From NCBI RefSeq assembly GCF_937880195.1, contig NZ_CALFLA010000003.1, forward strand, positions 24,323-88,322: a DNA stretch of 64,000 bases, in the 5' to 3' direction. Under the pieces are notes generated by a model that ran no database searches, was not told where the DNA came from, and was given only the letters and a program-made list of their open reading frames with translations. Within the stretch, counting starts at the first letter, position 1. Every line of letters starts with the position of its first letter. This document shows positions 42,765 to 50,735 of this stretch, piece after piece. Source of the stretch: an uncultured Blautia sp. (GTDB taxonomy: Bacteria > Bacillota > Clostridia > Lachnospirales > Lachnospiraceae). Position numbers and translations under genes: made by a program.

Positions 42765-43499
42765 TTATTTTGCCAAATCCTTAAGCACCTCTCCTGCAAT
42801 GATCAGACCTGCCACAGAAGGGACAAAAGCTGCTGATCCGGGTATGGAACGCTTCCGGGACTCTTCCGGCGTTTCCTCAGCTTGATAGGCGCTGATAGCT
42901 TCCGGGTCCGGCTTAATGGGAAGCTCCTGTGAATATACCACCTTCAGTTTCTTTATTCCCCGGCTTTTCAGCTCTCTGCGCATTACCTTTGCCAAAGGAC
43001 ATACGGAAGTTTTATAAATGTCCGCAACCTGAAATGCCGCAGGATCCAGCTTATTGCCTGCTCCCATGCTGCTGATAATGGGAACCCCCGCCTCTTTTGC
43101 CTCCATCACAAGTTGAATCTTGGCCGTTACCGTATCTACTGCATCCACCACATAGTCGTACTTGCTGAAATCAAACTGATCTTTTGTCTCAGGCAGATAA
43201 AAACATTTATGAACATGTACCTTGATATCTGGATTAATATCCATGATCCGCTCCTGCATAACGTCTACTTTATATTTTCCCACAGTGCTTCTTAAAGCAA
43301 TGATCTGCCTGTTCAGGTTTGTAAGGCTTACTCTATCGCTGTCGATCAGGTCGATCTCCCCGATTCCGCTGCGTACAAGAGCCTCTGTGGTATATCCGCC
43401 TACGCCGCCGATCCCGAATACTGCCACCCTTGATCCGGCAAACTTTTCCATTGCTTTTTTCCCAAAAAGCAGTTCTGTTCTCGAAAACTGATTTTCCAT
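42765..43499 (-). CDS. tcdA: tRNA threonylcarbamoyladenosine dehydratase (TcdA, ThiF/E1-like)
   Basis: 244 residues of the E1-like adenylating fold: RVAVFGIGGVGGYTTEALVR binds ATP, DSDRVSLTNLNRQ and GKYKVDVMQERI follow. The closing part (SSMGAGNKLDPAAFQVADIY, SVCPLAKVMRREL) is characteristic of TcdA, which cyclises t6A at position 37 of tRNAs. It lies upstream of pyk on the same strand; about 110 bp separate them. Confidence 0.9.
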   Translation of the reverse strand: MENQFSRTELLFGKKAMEKFAGSRVAVFGIGGVGGYTTEALVRSGIGEIDLIDSDRVSLTNLNRQIIALRSTVGKYKVDVMQERIMDINPDIKVHVHKCFYLPETKDQFDFSKYDYVVDAVDTVTAKIQLVMEAKEAGVPIISSMGAGNKLDPAAFQVADIYKTSVCPLAKVMRRELKSRGIKKLKVVYSQELPIKPDPEAISAYQAEETPEESRKRSIPGSAAFVPSVAGLIIAGEVLKDLAK

Positions 43500-43671
43500 G
43501 GCATATCTGCTCCCTTATCTGTATATTTTTTCTCTCAGGCTGGTATTATAACATATCCCTTTTTTACTCACAAGAATTACCAGCCAGGTCCTGTACAAAT
43601 GCTCTTTTCTGTGTACCTTTCAAAATTTTACAGGATTTTGATGTTTTTTTGATAAAACACACAAATATACG

Positions 43672-43680
43672 TGCTATACT
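43672..43680 (+). promoter_or_regulatory. Extended -10 promoter of the MFS gene
   Basis: TGCTATACT; a possible TTGATA lies 20 bp upstream, too far for a normal -35. Confidence 0.4.
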
Positions 43681-43758
43681 TGGAAAAATCTGATAAAATA
43701 AAAATAGCGTTTCTGTCGTTGCGACAGATTCAGACACATCTTTCCAAGGAGGACAAGT

Positions 43759-45000
43759 ATGAAATTTAAACTAAACCATATGGAAAAAAACTGGATTCTG
43801 TATGATGTGGGTAATTCGGCGTTCACTCTTCTTGTTTCTACTATTATGCCCATCTATTTTAATTATCTTGCAAGCCAGGCTGGAATATCCGAGGTCAATT
43901 ATCTTGCCTACTGGGGATACGCAACCTCTGCAGCAACTATTATTGTCGCTCTTTTAGGTCCTGTTATAGGAACTGCGTCAGACACAAAGGGAAGACGAAA
44001 AAAACTGTTTCTCATAGCTTTGCTGGTTGGCTCCATAGGCTGTGTCTTTCTTGGGTTCAGTCAGTCATGGATCTGGTTTTTACTGCTTTTTGTTATTGCC
44101 AAGTCAGCCTATTCCCTAAGCCTTGTTGTTTATGATTCCATGCTTCCCGACATTACCTCAGAAGACCGGGCCGACGAGGTTTCTGCTCAGGGATATGCCT
44201 GGGGCTATATCGGAAGCTGTATTCCTTTTCTTCTGAGCCTGGTACTTGTGCTTTTTTATGAAAAAATCGGAATTTCCATGAAAACAGCCATGGGAATCGC
44301 CTTTCTTCTGGTTGCCCTCTGGTGGCTTATGCTGAGCATTCCCCTGATGAAAAATTATCAGCAGACCCATTATCAGACAAGCAATACAAAAAACAATCTT
44401 AAAGCCAGCTTCCAGCGTCTGGGCGGTATTTTTTCCGAACTGAAAAGAAACAAAAAAATCCTTTTCTTTTTGATCGCCTTTTTCTTTTATATTGACGGAG
44501 TTTATACGATCATTGACATGGCCACTGCTTACGGAACCGCTCTTGGTCTTGATTCCACCGGGCTTCTGCTGGCTCTTCTGGTAACGCAGATCGTAGCCTT
44601 TCCGGCAGCCCTCACCTTTGGAAAACTTGCCGGAAAAGTAAATCCGTCACGGCTGATCACTGTCTGTATCAGCGCCTATTTCCTGATCGCCCTGTATGGA
44701 ATCATCCTGAAAGAACAGTATCAGTTCTGGCTTCTCGCCATTGCTGTAGGAATCTTCCAGGGAGCTATACAGTCTCTTTCCAGATCTTATTTTGTAAAGA
44801 TCATCCCGGCAAACAAATCAGGAGAATACTTTGGTATTTATGATATCTGCGGCAAGGGAGCGGCATTTGCCGGAACTATGGTAGTTTCCATGATCAGCCA
44901 GGTAACAGGAAGCGTAAACCTGGGTGTTGGAGCCCTTTCTATTATGTTCCTTGCAGGAATCTTTTTCTTCCGCAAAGCAGACAAAACGCCCCTGGCATAA
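43759..45000 (+). CDS. MFS transporter, UMF1/Atg22-like
   Basis: 413 residues, twelve hydrophobic segments. EKNWILYDVGNSAFTLLVST is the typical opening of the UMF1 group; the inter-helix loop TASDTKGRRKKLFLIALLVG is the MFS motif A. Substrate unknown. AAGGAGGAC precedes the ATG. Confidence 0.9.
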   Translation: MKFKLNHMEKNWILYDVGNSAFTLLVSTIMPIYFNYLASQAGISEVNYLAYWGYATSAATIIVALLGPVIGTASDTKGRRKKLFLIALLVGSIGCVFLGFSQSWIWFLLLFVIAKSAYSLSLVVYDSMLPDITSEDRADEVSAQGYAWGYIGSCIPFLLSLVLVLFYEKIGISMKTAMGIAFLLVALWWLMLSIPLMKNYQQTHYQTSNTKNNLKASFQRLGGIFSELKRNKKILFFLIAFFFYIDGVYTIIDMATAYGTALGLDSTGLLLALLVTQIVAFPAALTFGKLAGKVNPSRLITVCISAYFLIALYGIILKEQYQFWLLAIAVGIFQGAIQSLSRSYFVKIIPANKSGEYFGIYDICGKGAAFAGTMVVSMISQVTGSVNLGVGALSIMFLAGIFFFRKADKTPLA

Positions 45001-45040
45001 TACACACTGACAAAAACTCATCTCAGGAAGCGCTACATAA

Positions 45041-45098
45041 AAAGCAGAAGCGATATTTCTTCCGTAAACCATAAACGGAAACTTATCGCTTCTGCCTT
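45041..45098 (+). terminator. Terminator of the MFS gene
   Basis: GCAGAAGCGATA (45044-45055) pairs with TATCGCTTCTGC (45084-45095) around an inner CCGT/ACGG stem; CTTT follows. Confidence 0.75.
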
Positions 45099-45132
45099 TA
45101 CTTATCAGAATCAGCTATAAAATTTCTTTTTC

Positions 45133-45390
45133 TTACTGGTCAAAATTCACTTCAAAAACACCTTCCGGCAGACGCATAGTCAGCACTCCCAGATTAAATT
45201 CCTCGTCCATAACAGTAATATGATATTCAAAAATCGCATCGTCTTCAAACTTGGACAAAAGCACATAGGAGCCGTTTTCCTTCCCGTCGATCTGGTCGCA
45301 GATATCTTCATAAACCGCTTCACCGGAAATTTCTCTTGGGTAGCCGGAGCTTTTGATCTTGTCTTCGATCAGCTTATATAATTCTTTCAC
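45133..45390 (-). CDS. Small acidic protein of unknown function
   Basis: 85 residues, soluble, rich in Glu and Asp, with no recognised family. The start is GTG 45390, eight bases after AGGAGG; an in-frame ATG at 45456 would extend it by 22 residues but has no ribosome site. It follows the acylphosphatase gene on the same strand and may be cotranscribed. Confidence 0.65.
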   Translation of the reverse strand: MKELYKLIEDKIKSSGYPREISGEAVYEDICDQIDGKENGSYVLLSKFEDDAIFEYHITVMDEEFNLGVLTMRLPEGVFEVNFDQ

Positions 45391-45469
45391 ACTAGTATCC
45401 TCCTGTACATAAATATATTTATTTTTTATTTGAATATGTGCATCCTGATTCGCCAATTGATTTTTTATT

Positions 45470-45748
45470 TCAGTTTCTCATTGCAAATCCACGCTCATTT
45501 TCCTCCAAAGGCAGGGCTTTTGTTTCCATATCGTCAATACGGATATACCTGTCATTAAATAACGCCTGAAGAATCAGATCCACAGAAACCTCATCTCCCT
45601 GAACCTCTGAAGTAACAGAACCGTCAAATTCATTCTGCACCCATCCGGTAACATTGTATTTCTGTGCCAGATAATATGTTTTATAACGAAATCCAACTCC
45701 CTGGACATGACCTTTAAAGCAGAATCTCCGTCGTATTTTTTTATTCAT
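45470..45748 (-). CDS. Acylphosphatase
   Basis: 92 residues, ferredoxin-like fold. GHVQGVGFRYKTYYLA is the phosphate cradle with the catalytic Arg, and VTGWVQNEFDGSV carries the catalytic Asn. It hydrolyses acyl phosphates such as acetyl phosphate or 1,3-bisphosphoglycerate. Basic N-terminal MNKKIRRR. It begins 6 bp after the stop of the SEC-C gene, so they probably form an operon. Confidence 0.93.
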   Translation of the reverse strand: MNKKIRRRFCFKGHVQGVGFRYKTYYLAQKYNVTGWVQNEFDGSVTSEVQGDEVSVDLILQALFNDRYIRIDDMETKALPLEENERGFAMRN

Positions 45749-45754
45749 TACATT

Positions 45755-47515
45755 TTACCTTCTCCCACAGCATTTTTTGTATTTCTTTCCGCTTCCACAG
45801 GGGCATGGATCATTCGGATAAACCTTTTTATTCTTTTCAGCTGTTTCCTGTATTCCGCTCTGGAACATATTGGAAAAGGGCACGTTATTTCTTATATTTT
45901 CTGATTTTTCTTCTTCAATTGTATGACCACATAATTCCACTTTTCGAGTTTTATTATATGCTTCCATCAGTAGCTCTGCCATCTTTCTTGCCTGATTCTG
46001 GGTCTCAAAAGTAACCCCGTTTTTTGTCAGGATATCCATAGCTTCTGACATAAGACCGCCTGTATAATATACTCTGAAAATTTCACAGAGATAGATTTCT
46101 GCCAGCTCTGCATCCATGCCAAGCTCACCTGACAGCAACTGATATATCTTTTTATATGCCAGAGATTGGGATGGATAACCATGATAGGTACAATCAACAA
46201 TCTCTTCCTCCGATGGAATATAGAACTCTCTGTCCCCCTGATAAGTCAGAAGCGTCTGATAAGTTTCTTTTTCTTCAAGAAGACTTTGCAGGCTTATTCT
46301 GCTGCCGTCTATTACGCATATATTCTCTTCTTTTGGAACAGATTTGAATAACTCCATAAATTCCTCAAAACTTACTCTGCATTCTTTTCTCCGGCGGTAC
46401 ATTCTGTACACTGTTCTCGCAGGCGCTGTGCCATAAAGATATTCAACCATAACCAGACATGCGCCAAGCCAGCTTCTTTTTTTCTGGAGCGCATAAAATT
46501 CCGGTGTGGCAATCTTTTCAAAAATCTCTGTCACTTCTGCCGGAACCTCTGCATAGCCGTCTGAAAACGCTGTAACGTACCCGATATCGCTTGCCCATTT
46601 CAGATCTATCCACTCATGTTCTTCTACATGGAAAAGCCCATTTTTCATTGCCTTCTCAAAAGCCTGAAATTCCCATTCGTTCAGACGGAGAAGTTCTTTT
46701 TTCATAAATTCAGGCTTTAAAACTTCTTTTGTAACCCGCTCTGCAAGCTCCTGTTTTTTCCTAGTCTCTGCATCTGAAATTCCTATTTCCCCGGCAAGAA
46801 AAACCAGATCCTCTTCCTCATATGTATGCAAATACTCTATAACTTTTGGATTTCTGCTTATCCTTTCTTTAGAAAGTACTTTTGTTATAGCTTCTGTCAT
46901 GTCCCTCAAAATAGAATTGGTACATTTTTTATTATTTTCTGTTTTGCTCACTGCATTTTTACAAAAAATAACAGATAAATTTCCCTGACAGATATCCTTC
47001 CGCACTTCTCCGCTTGCTCTATAATCTGCATCCCCCTCTTCCAGGCGAAACATTTTTTTCAGGCGCTTATTTTTCTTTTCAGCCTCCATCCAGAAGGCTT
47101 CCTCATTCCCTGTTTTTTCCTTGATGATACAGGGATAATCTACTCCTGCTTCATTTGTTTCTGCGGGAAACTTTTTTTCTACCTCAGCTCTGTATTCCGG
47201 AAGCTTCTGATTCTCATTTTTCACTCGGAAGCTAAACCATGTCAGCTTATCAAAAAGCTCGTTTACAAACGTATCCGGGGCATTTATAAAATCATACTGA
47301 GAAGAAGTCACCTGCGGCTCATTTTCTCTGAGTTCCCTCACCTGCTTCTTTTCCTGATAAAATTCAAATTCATATCTGTCTGTAAACGTATACTCAAGAA
47401 TCTCCTCCAGGATCACTGCCATCTGTGCAAAAGTAATATTGGAAGGAACGAGACATCTTCTCCAGACCGGAGGCTTTGTTCCCTTTCTTATAATTTTAAG
47501 CTGATAAAATTTCAT
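45755..47515 (-). CDS. pRiA4b ORF-3-like protein with C-terminal SEC-C zinc motif
   Basis: 586 residues. The N-terminal about 140 residues resemble the plasmid pRiA4b ORF-3 fold (KFYQLKIIRKGTKPPVWRRC, TFAQMAVILEEIL). The middle 400 residues are helical and not recognised. The last 20 residues are a SEC-C metal-binding motif (CPCGSGKKYKKCC), which in SecA binds zinc and ribosome or SecB. Function unknown; the combination suggests a nucleic-acid or ribosome associated role only by analogy. Confidence 0.8.
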   Translation of the reverse strand: MKFYQLKIIRKGTKPPVWRRCLVPSNITFAQMAVILEEILEYTFTDRYEFEFYQEKKQVRELRENEPQVTSSQYDFINAPDTFVNELFDKLTWFSFRVKNENQKLPEYRAEVEKKFPAETNEAGVDYPCIIKEKTGNEEAFWMEAEKKNKRLKKMFRLEEGDADYRASGEVRKDICQGNLSVIFCKNAVSKTENNKKCTNSILRDMTEAITKVLSKERISRNPKVIEYLHTYEEEDLVFLAGEIGISDAETRKKQELAERVTKEVLKPEFMKKELLRLNEWEFQAFEKAMKNGLFHVEEHEWIDLKWASDIGYVTAFSDGYAEVPAEVTEIFEKIATPEFYALQKKRSWLGACLVMVEYLYGTAPARTVYRMYRRRKECRVSFEEFMELFKSVPKEENICVIDGSRISLQSLLEEKETYQTLLTYQGDREFYIPSEEEIVDCTYHGYPSQSLAYKKIYQLLSGELGMDAELAEIYLCEIFRVYYTGGLMSEAMDILTKNGVTFETQNQARKMAELLMEAYNKTRKVELCGHTIEEEKSENIRNNVPFSNMFQSGIQETAEKNKKVYPNDPCPCGSGKKYKKCCGRR

Positions 47516-47612
47516 CTTTTCTCTCCTGTATCTGTCTTACTTTTTATTTTTCTTCTTTTCATTTCCTCTATTCTACTTCATATTGTCCAAACACACAACA
47601 ATGTTTTGTCAA

Positions 47613-47652
47613 CCAAAACAAAAGAGCCGGAATAATGAAATCATCCGACTCT
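47613..47652 (-). terminator. Terminator after the small hydrophobic ORF
   Basis: Minus strand AGAGTCGGA pairs with TCCGGCTCT, then TTTTGTTTTGG. It lies 15 bp after the stop of the candidate peptide gene at 47667-47774. Confidence 0.55.
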
Positions 47653-47666
47653 CTGTTATAATTATT

Positions 47667-47774
47667 TTATATCCTTATATACTTCTTTTTATTCTCGTCC
47701 GAATTATCCCTAACTGCATCAATCAATACAGCAATCAAAACCACTGCACCTGTAACAATTGCAACAGATAACAT
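47667..47774 (-). CDS. Candidate 35-residue hydrophobic peptide
   Basis: A short frame encoding MLSVAIVTGAVVLIAVLID followed by a charged tail with a Lys cluster: one membrane helix plus a polar end, followed by a terminator. The layout resembles type I toxin or small membrane peptide genes. No good ribosome site is visible, so this is tentative. The rest of 47516-47844 shows nothing recognised. Confidence 0.3.
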   Translation of the reverse strand: MLSVAIVTGAVVLIAVLIDAVRDNSDENKKKYIRI

Positions 47775-47844
47775 TTCGTTGTTTAATCATAATAGAATAT
47801 AACATATAGTATTGGTTCTCCAGCAATATTCGCACAAAATATTC

Positions 47845-47873
47845 TTGTTATAATAAAAATCAACTGCTATACT
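47845..47873 (+). promoter_or_regulatory. Promoter of the DUF4160/DUF2442 operon
   Basis: TTGTTA (47845-47850), 17 bp, TATACT (47868-47873) with TGC before the -10. Confidence 0.6.
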
Positions 47874-47917
47874 ATTATATATAGGAATGATTCGTAAAGC
47901 TTAAAAGGAGTGATTAC

Positions 47918-48178
47918 ATGCCGGAAATATCTTTATTCTATGGAATTCGAGTAACAATGTATTATCGCGATCATATGCCACCACATTTTCATGCCGAGTA
48001 TAATGGAAAAAAGGCTCTGATTGACATTACTAATATTCAGGTCATTAAGGGCGCATTACCAAATAAGCAGCTTCGTTTGATTCTGGCATGGTGTACAATT
48101 CACCAAGATGAATTGATGCAGAACTGGGAACTGGCGAAAGATATGAAGCCATTAAATAGAATTAATCCACTTATTTAA
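47918..48178 (+). CDS. DUF4160 family protein
   Basis: 86 residues: SLFYGIRVTMYYRDHMPPHF followed by HAEYNGKKALIDI is the DUF4160 hallmark (HxxPHFHA type). In many genomes it is paired with a DUF2442 gene, as here, and the pair is suspected to be a toxin-antitoxin system; which partner is the toxin is not settled. AAAAGGAG precedes the ATG. AT-rich compared with neighbours. Confidence 0.88.
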   Translation: MPEISLFYGIRVTMYYRDHMPPHFHAEYNGKKALIDITNIQVIKGALPNKQLRLILAWCTIHQDELMQNWELAKDMKPLNRINPLI

Positions 48179-48191
48179 GGAGGGAATCTTT

Positions 48192-48476
48192 ATGGATGAA
48201 TATTTTCCAACGGTTGTACAGGTTGTACCGTTAGATAATTTTCATGTACAGGTGTTTTTTGATGACGGAAAAATTATTGAGTATGATGCAATAGAAGATT
48301 TGCAAACTGAACTTTTTGAGTCATTGCGAGATATAAAAGTATTTAAAGAAGCATGTACTGTAATGAATGGTACATTGGCATGGGATTTGTTTGGAAATCG
48401 CGATGAATCAAATTGCATTGATATTGACCCCTTTACTCTATATGAGTTGGATTCAATTAATCATTTGATTGCTTAA
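48192..48476 (+). CDS. DUF2442 family protein
   Basis: 94 residues. VVQVVPLDNFHVQVFFDDGK and the late GNRDESNCIDIDPFTLYE are typical of DUF2442 proteins, small partners of DUF4160. It follows by 13 bp, with AAGGAGGG before the ATG, so the two are cotranslated from one message. Confidence 0.88.
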   Translation: MDEYFPTVVQVVPLDNFHVQVFFDDGKIIEYDAIEDLQTELFESLRDIKVFKEACTVMNGTLAWDLFGNRDESNCIDIDPFTLYELDSINHLIA

Positions 48477-48491
48477 GGAAGGGGAAGAAAT

Positions 48492-49445
48492 ATGAAAAAG
48501 AAATTAGGGTATTGGGCTGTATTAATGTTGTGTGTATTGATCATTAGTCCGATAAAAGTAAAAGCGGAATGCCAACATCAATGGTATGAATATTATGAAT
48601 TACCAAGCGATTTACATGTGGAAAAAGGCTGCTTAAAAGTTAGAACATGTACTATATGTGGCCAAAGAACGGAAACTGTTGAAAATTCTCACGAATGGGG
48701 GGGAATGGGAAGTATTATTTAGTCCTGAATGTCAAACAGAGGGAGAAGAAATACAACTATGTAAAAGATGTTACGCGCATCAAAGCAGAACATTACCAAA
48801 AAAATCTCATCCATGGGGCAAGTGGGAATGTCTCAGAAGACCTACAGCATTTCAGACTGGATATTATGGAAGGACTTGTGAATGGTGCGGTACTGAGGAC
48901 TATAAGACAGTAGCTAAAATATCAAGCGTAAAAACAACATCTAAACTACAGAATGAGGTCAAAAAAGTGCATCTGCATTTTTAGCGGCAGCAAAGAAATA
49001 TGATGTAAGGAAGATAAATAACTGTTTTGCTAAAAGACCGAAGAGTTTGTTTATTAAGAAAAGATATACGGCATCATTTATCAGAAAGAGCAACAAAAAA
49101 TATATGCGATATTTAATTACTTCAATCAAGATGAGGGGCAAGAGAAATGCAACAGTAACCGTATCGTGTCGATATCAGGATGCCCATGATATATTCTGTA
49201 AAAGTTTTAGAGATAGTGTTAATTATATTATAAAAACAGGCAGAAATTCTTCAGCTATATTAGACAAATATCAGTATAATAGGATTGTCAAGTACGACAG
49301 GAAATATAAGAAGAAGTTTAAGACTAAGAATTTTAACATCAATATGAAAAGGATTGGTAAGCAATGGAAGATTACATCATTTACAAAGAGTATAAATGAT
49401 GCAATTCATTGTAATTATCAATCAGCATATGACGATTATTTTTAA
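48492..49445 (+). pseudogene. Secreted CxxC-repeat protein, interrupted by two frameshifts
   Basis: The gene begins with AAGGAAGGGG and a signal peptide (MKKKLGYWAVLMLCVLIISP, cut near VKAEC). Three Cys-pair modules follow (CTICGQ, CKRCYA, CEWCGT) with HEW/HPW motifs, then a basic tail of about 150 residues up to 49445. The frame shifts at a run of seven G (48697-48703, one base too many) and returns at a run of six A (48961-48966, one base short). Joined, the product would be about 315 residues. These could be true mutations, sequencing errors in homopolymers or a switchable gene. AT-rich. Confidence 0.7.
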
Positions 49446-49500
49446 GAAGTGAAGAGTAAATTTTCAAAAATCACCATAGGTTGTTCAGAAGACACCCAGA

Positions 49501-49589
49501 AAGAGCTTCGAAGTATCAGTCCCCGACATTGGCCACTCTGATATACGTGGATTGGTTACCTACAGGTCAATGGCCCACCATGAGCTCTT
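49501..49589. other. Nested stem structure of unknown nature
   Basis: AAGAGCT (49501-49507) pairs with AGCTCTT (49583-49589), and inside it CATTGGCC (49527-49534) with GGTCAATG (49565-49572). The intergenic stretch 49446-49633 is more GC-rich than the gene before it and holds no ORF. Possible small RNA or mobile-element remnant. Confidence 0.35.
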
Positions 49590-49633
49590 AACTGTCTAAC
49601 TTCGTGGATTACAGATTTATTGTGCCGTCAAGA

Positions 49634-49678
49634 GGGATGCGAAAAGACTCAACTGAGTTTTTTCACATTCCCTTTTTA
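49634..49678 (+). terminator. Terminator before the CPBP gene end
   Basis: GGGATG.GAAAA.ACTCA pairs with TGAGT.TTTTC.CATTCCC; CTTTTT follows. It may serve the structured element at 49501-49589 or the opposing CPBP transcript. Confidence 0.6.
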
Positions 49679-49682
49679 TTTT

Positions 49683-50723
49683 TTAAATGTCTGCCTGCGC
49701 TTCCTTTTTCTCCTTGAAAGGCTTTAAAAAGATCACCCATCCGAAGATCAGCATATTAAGTATCAGCGCAATGGGAATATCTCCCCAGTGGATCTGCTGA
49801 TTCTGAAGCACCTCTGCAGAATATGTTCCTGAAAAAACTACAGCCATATTGTTATTCAAAAAATGAATAATTACAGGAACCCAGATATTCTGCGTTTTCA
49901 TATAAGCATATGCCATAAACAGTCCAAGGGTAATACAGGTAACAAACTGGCTTGCTAAAGCCGCCAATCCCATATCAGGCGTTGTATAATAAAAGAAATC
50001 AATGGGCAGATGCCACACAGCCCACACGCAGCCAAGAAGAATTACGCCGCCTTTCAGGCCGAATCTCTTTTGAAGAAGGGGCTGCAGATAATATCTCCAT
50101 CCGTACTCCTCACCAAAAAACGCCACAACAGACAAAAAGAAATTTATCATAACGCTGAAAAACGTAATCCAGGTTGCAGGGTTTGCCATAATTTCTTTAA
50201 ATGCTTCCAGTTGTCCGCCCAGGGCGCTGGCAATTACGAACCTGAGAAGATACAGACCCAGAAACAAAAGGATCATAAGAACAGATAAGTTCCACCGACT
50301 ACTGTTCAGACCGTACGCTCTGCGCTTTTCTTTACCGGATACCAGGAGAAGGATCCAGAAAATAATACTTCCACCTATCATAATATACTGAAGGATCAGC
50401 AGCCACTGAGAAAACGGCGTTCCCATTATATCTATATTCTTTGGAGCCAGAACAGAGGCTGCCGTACATACAACAGACACTGCTGTCATCGCCACAAAAA
50501 ATATGTAAAAAATCCTTGGAAGTTTTTTATCTTCTTTTTTTGTCAGCAGATATGCCATCATCACACCTGCTGCCGGGTACAGCATCTGAGCGTTGGGAAA
50601 AGCGCTGAGATCTAAACCTTTTCCATAGCCATACCACATCAACATCCCCAGTACATAGGTAATTCCATATGCTATGAGCACATAGATCATAAGTTGTTTT
50701 TTCTCTGTTTGTGTAAATTTCAT
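49683..50723 (-). CDS. CPBP family intramembrane metalloprotease
   Basis: 346 residues and about eight hydrophobic segments. The CAAX/Abi motifs are present: FFGEEYGWRYYLQPL (EExxxR), VWHLPIDFF and HFLNNNMA. Members cleave prenylated or small membrane peptides. It is the last gene of an operon with an Agr-like kinase and regulator, 12 bp after the kinase, so processing of a signal peptide is a reasonable guess. Confidence 0.88.
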   Translation of the reverse strand: MKFTQTEKKQLMIYVLIAYGITYVLGMLMWYGYGKGLDLSAFPNAQMLYPAAGVMMAYLLTKKEDKKLPRIFYIFFVAMTAVSVVCTAASVLAPKNIDIMGTPFSQWLLILQYIMIGGSIIFWILLLVSGKEKRRAYGLNSSRWNLSVLMILLFLGLYLLRFVIASALGGQLEAFKEIMANPATWITFFSVMINFFLSVVAFFGEEYGWRYYLQPLLQKRFGLKGGVILLGCVWAVWHLPIDFFYYTTPDMGLAALASQFVTCITLGLFMAYAYMKTQNIWVPVIIHFLNNNMAVVFSGTYSAEVLQNQQIHWGDIPIALILNMLIFGWVIFLKPFKEKKEAQADI

Positions 50724-50735
50724 AATGTCTCCTCC

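Noticed and set aside
43712..43727. Hairpin TCTGTCG/CGACAGA upstream of the MFS gene as a terminator
   Set aside because: No T tract follows and it lies just after the promoter; probably incidental.
47583..47771. Plus-strand frame of 62 codons
   Set aside because: No ribosome site, runs through a terminator stem, and the opposite strand has a more convincing small frame.
47516..49682. Prophage or integrative element
   Set aside because: No integrase, phage gene or clear attachment repeats; only composition differs.
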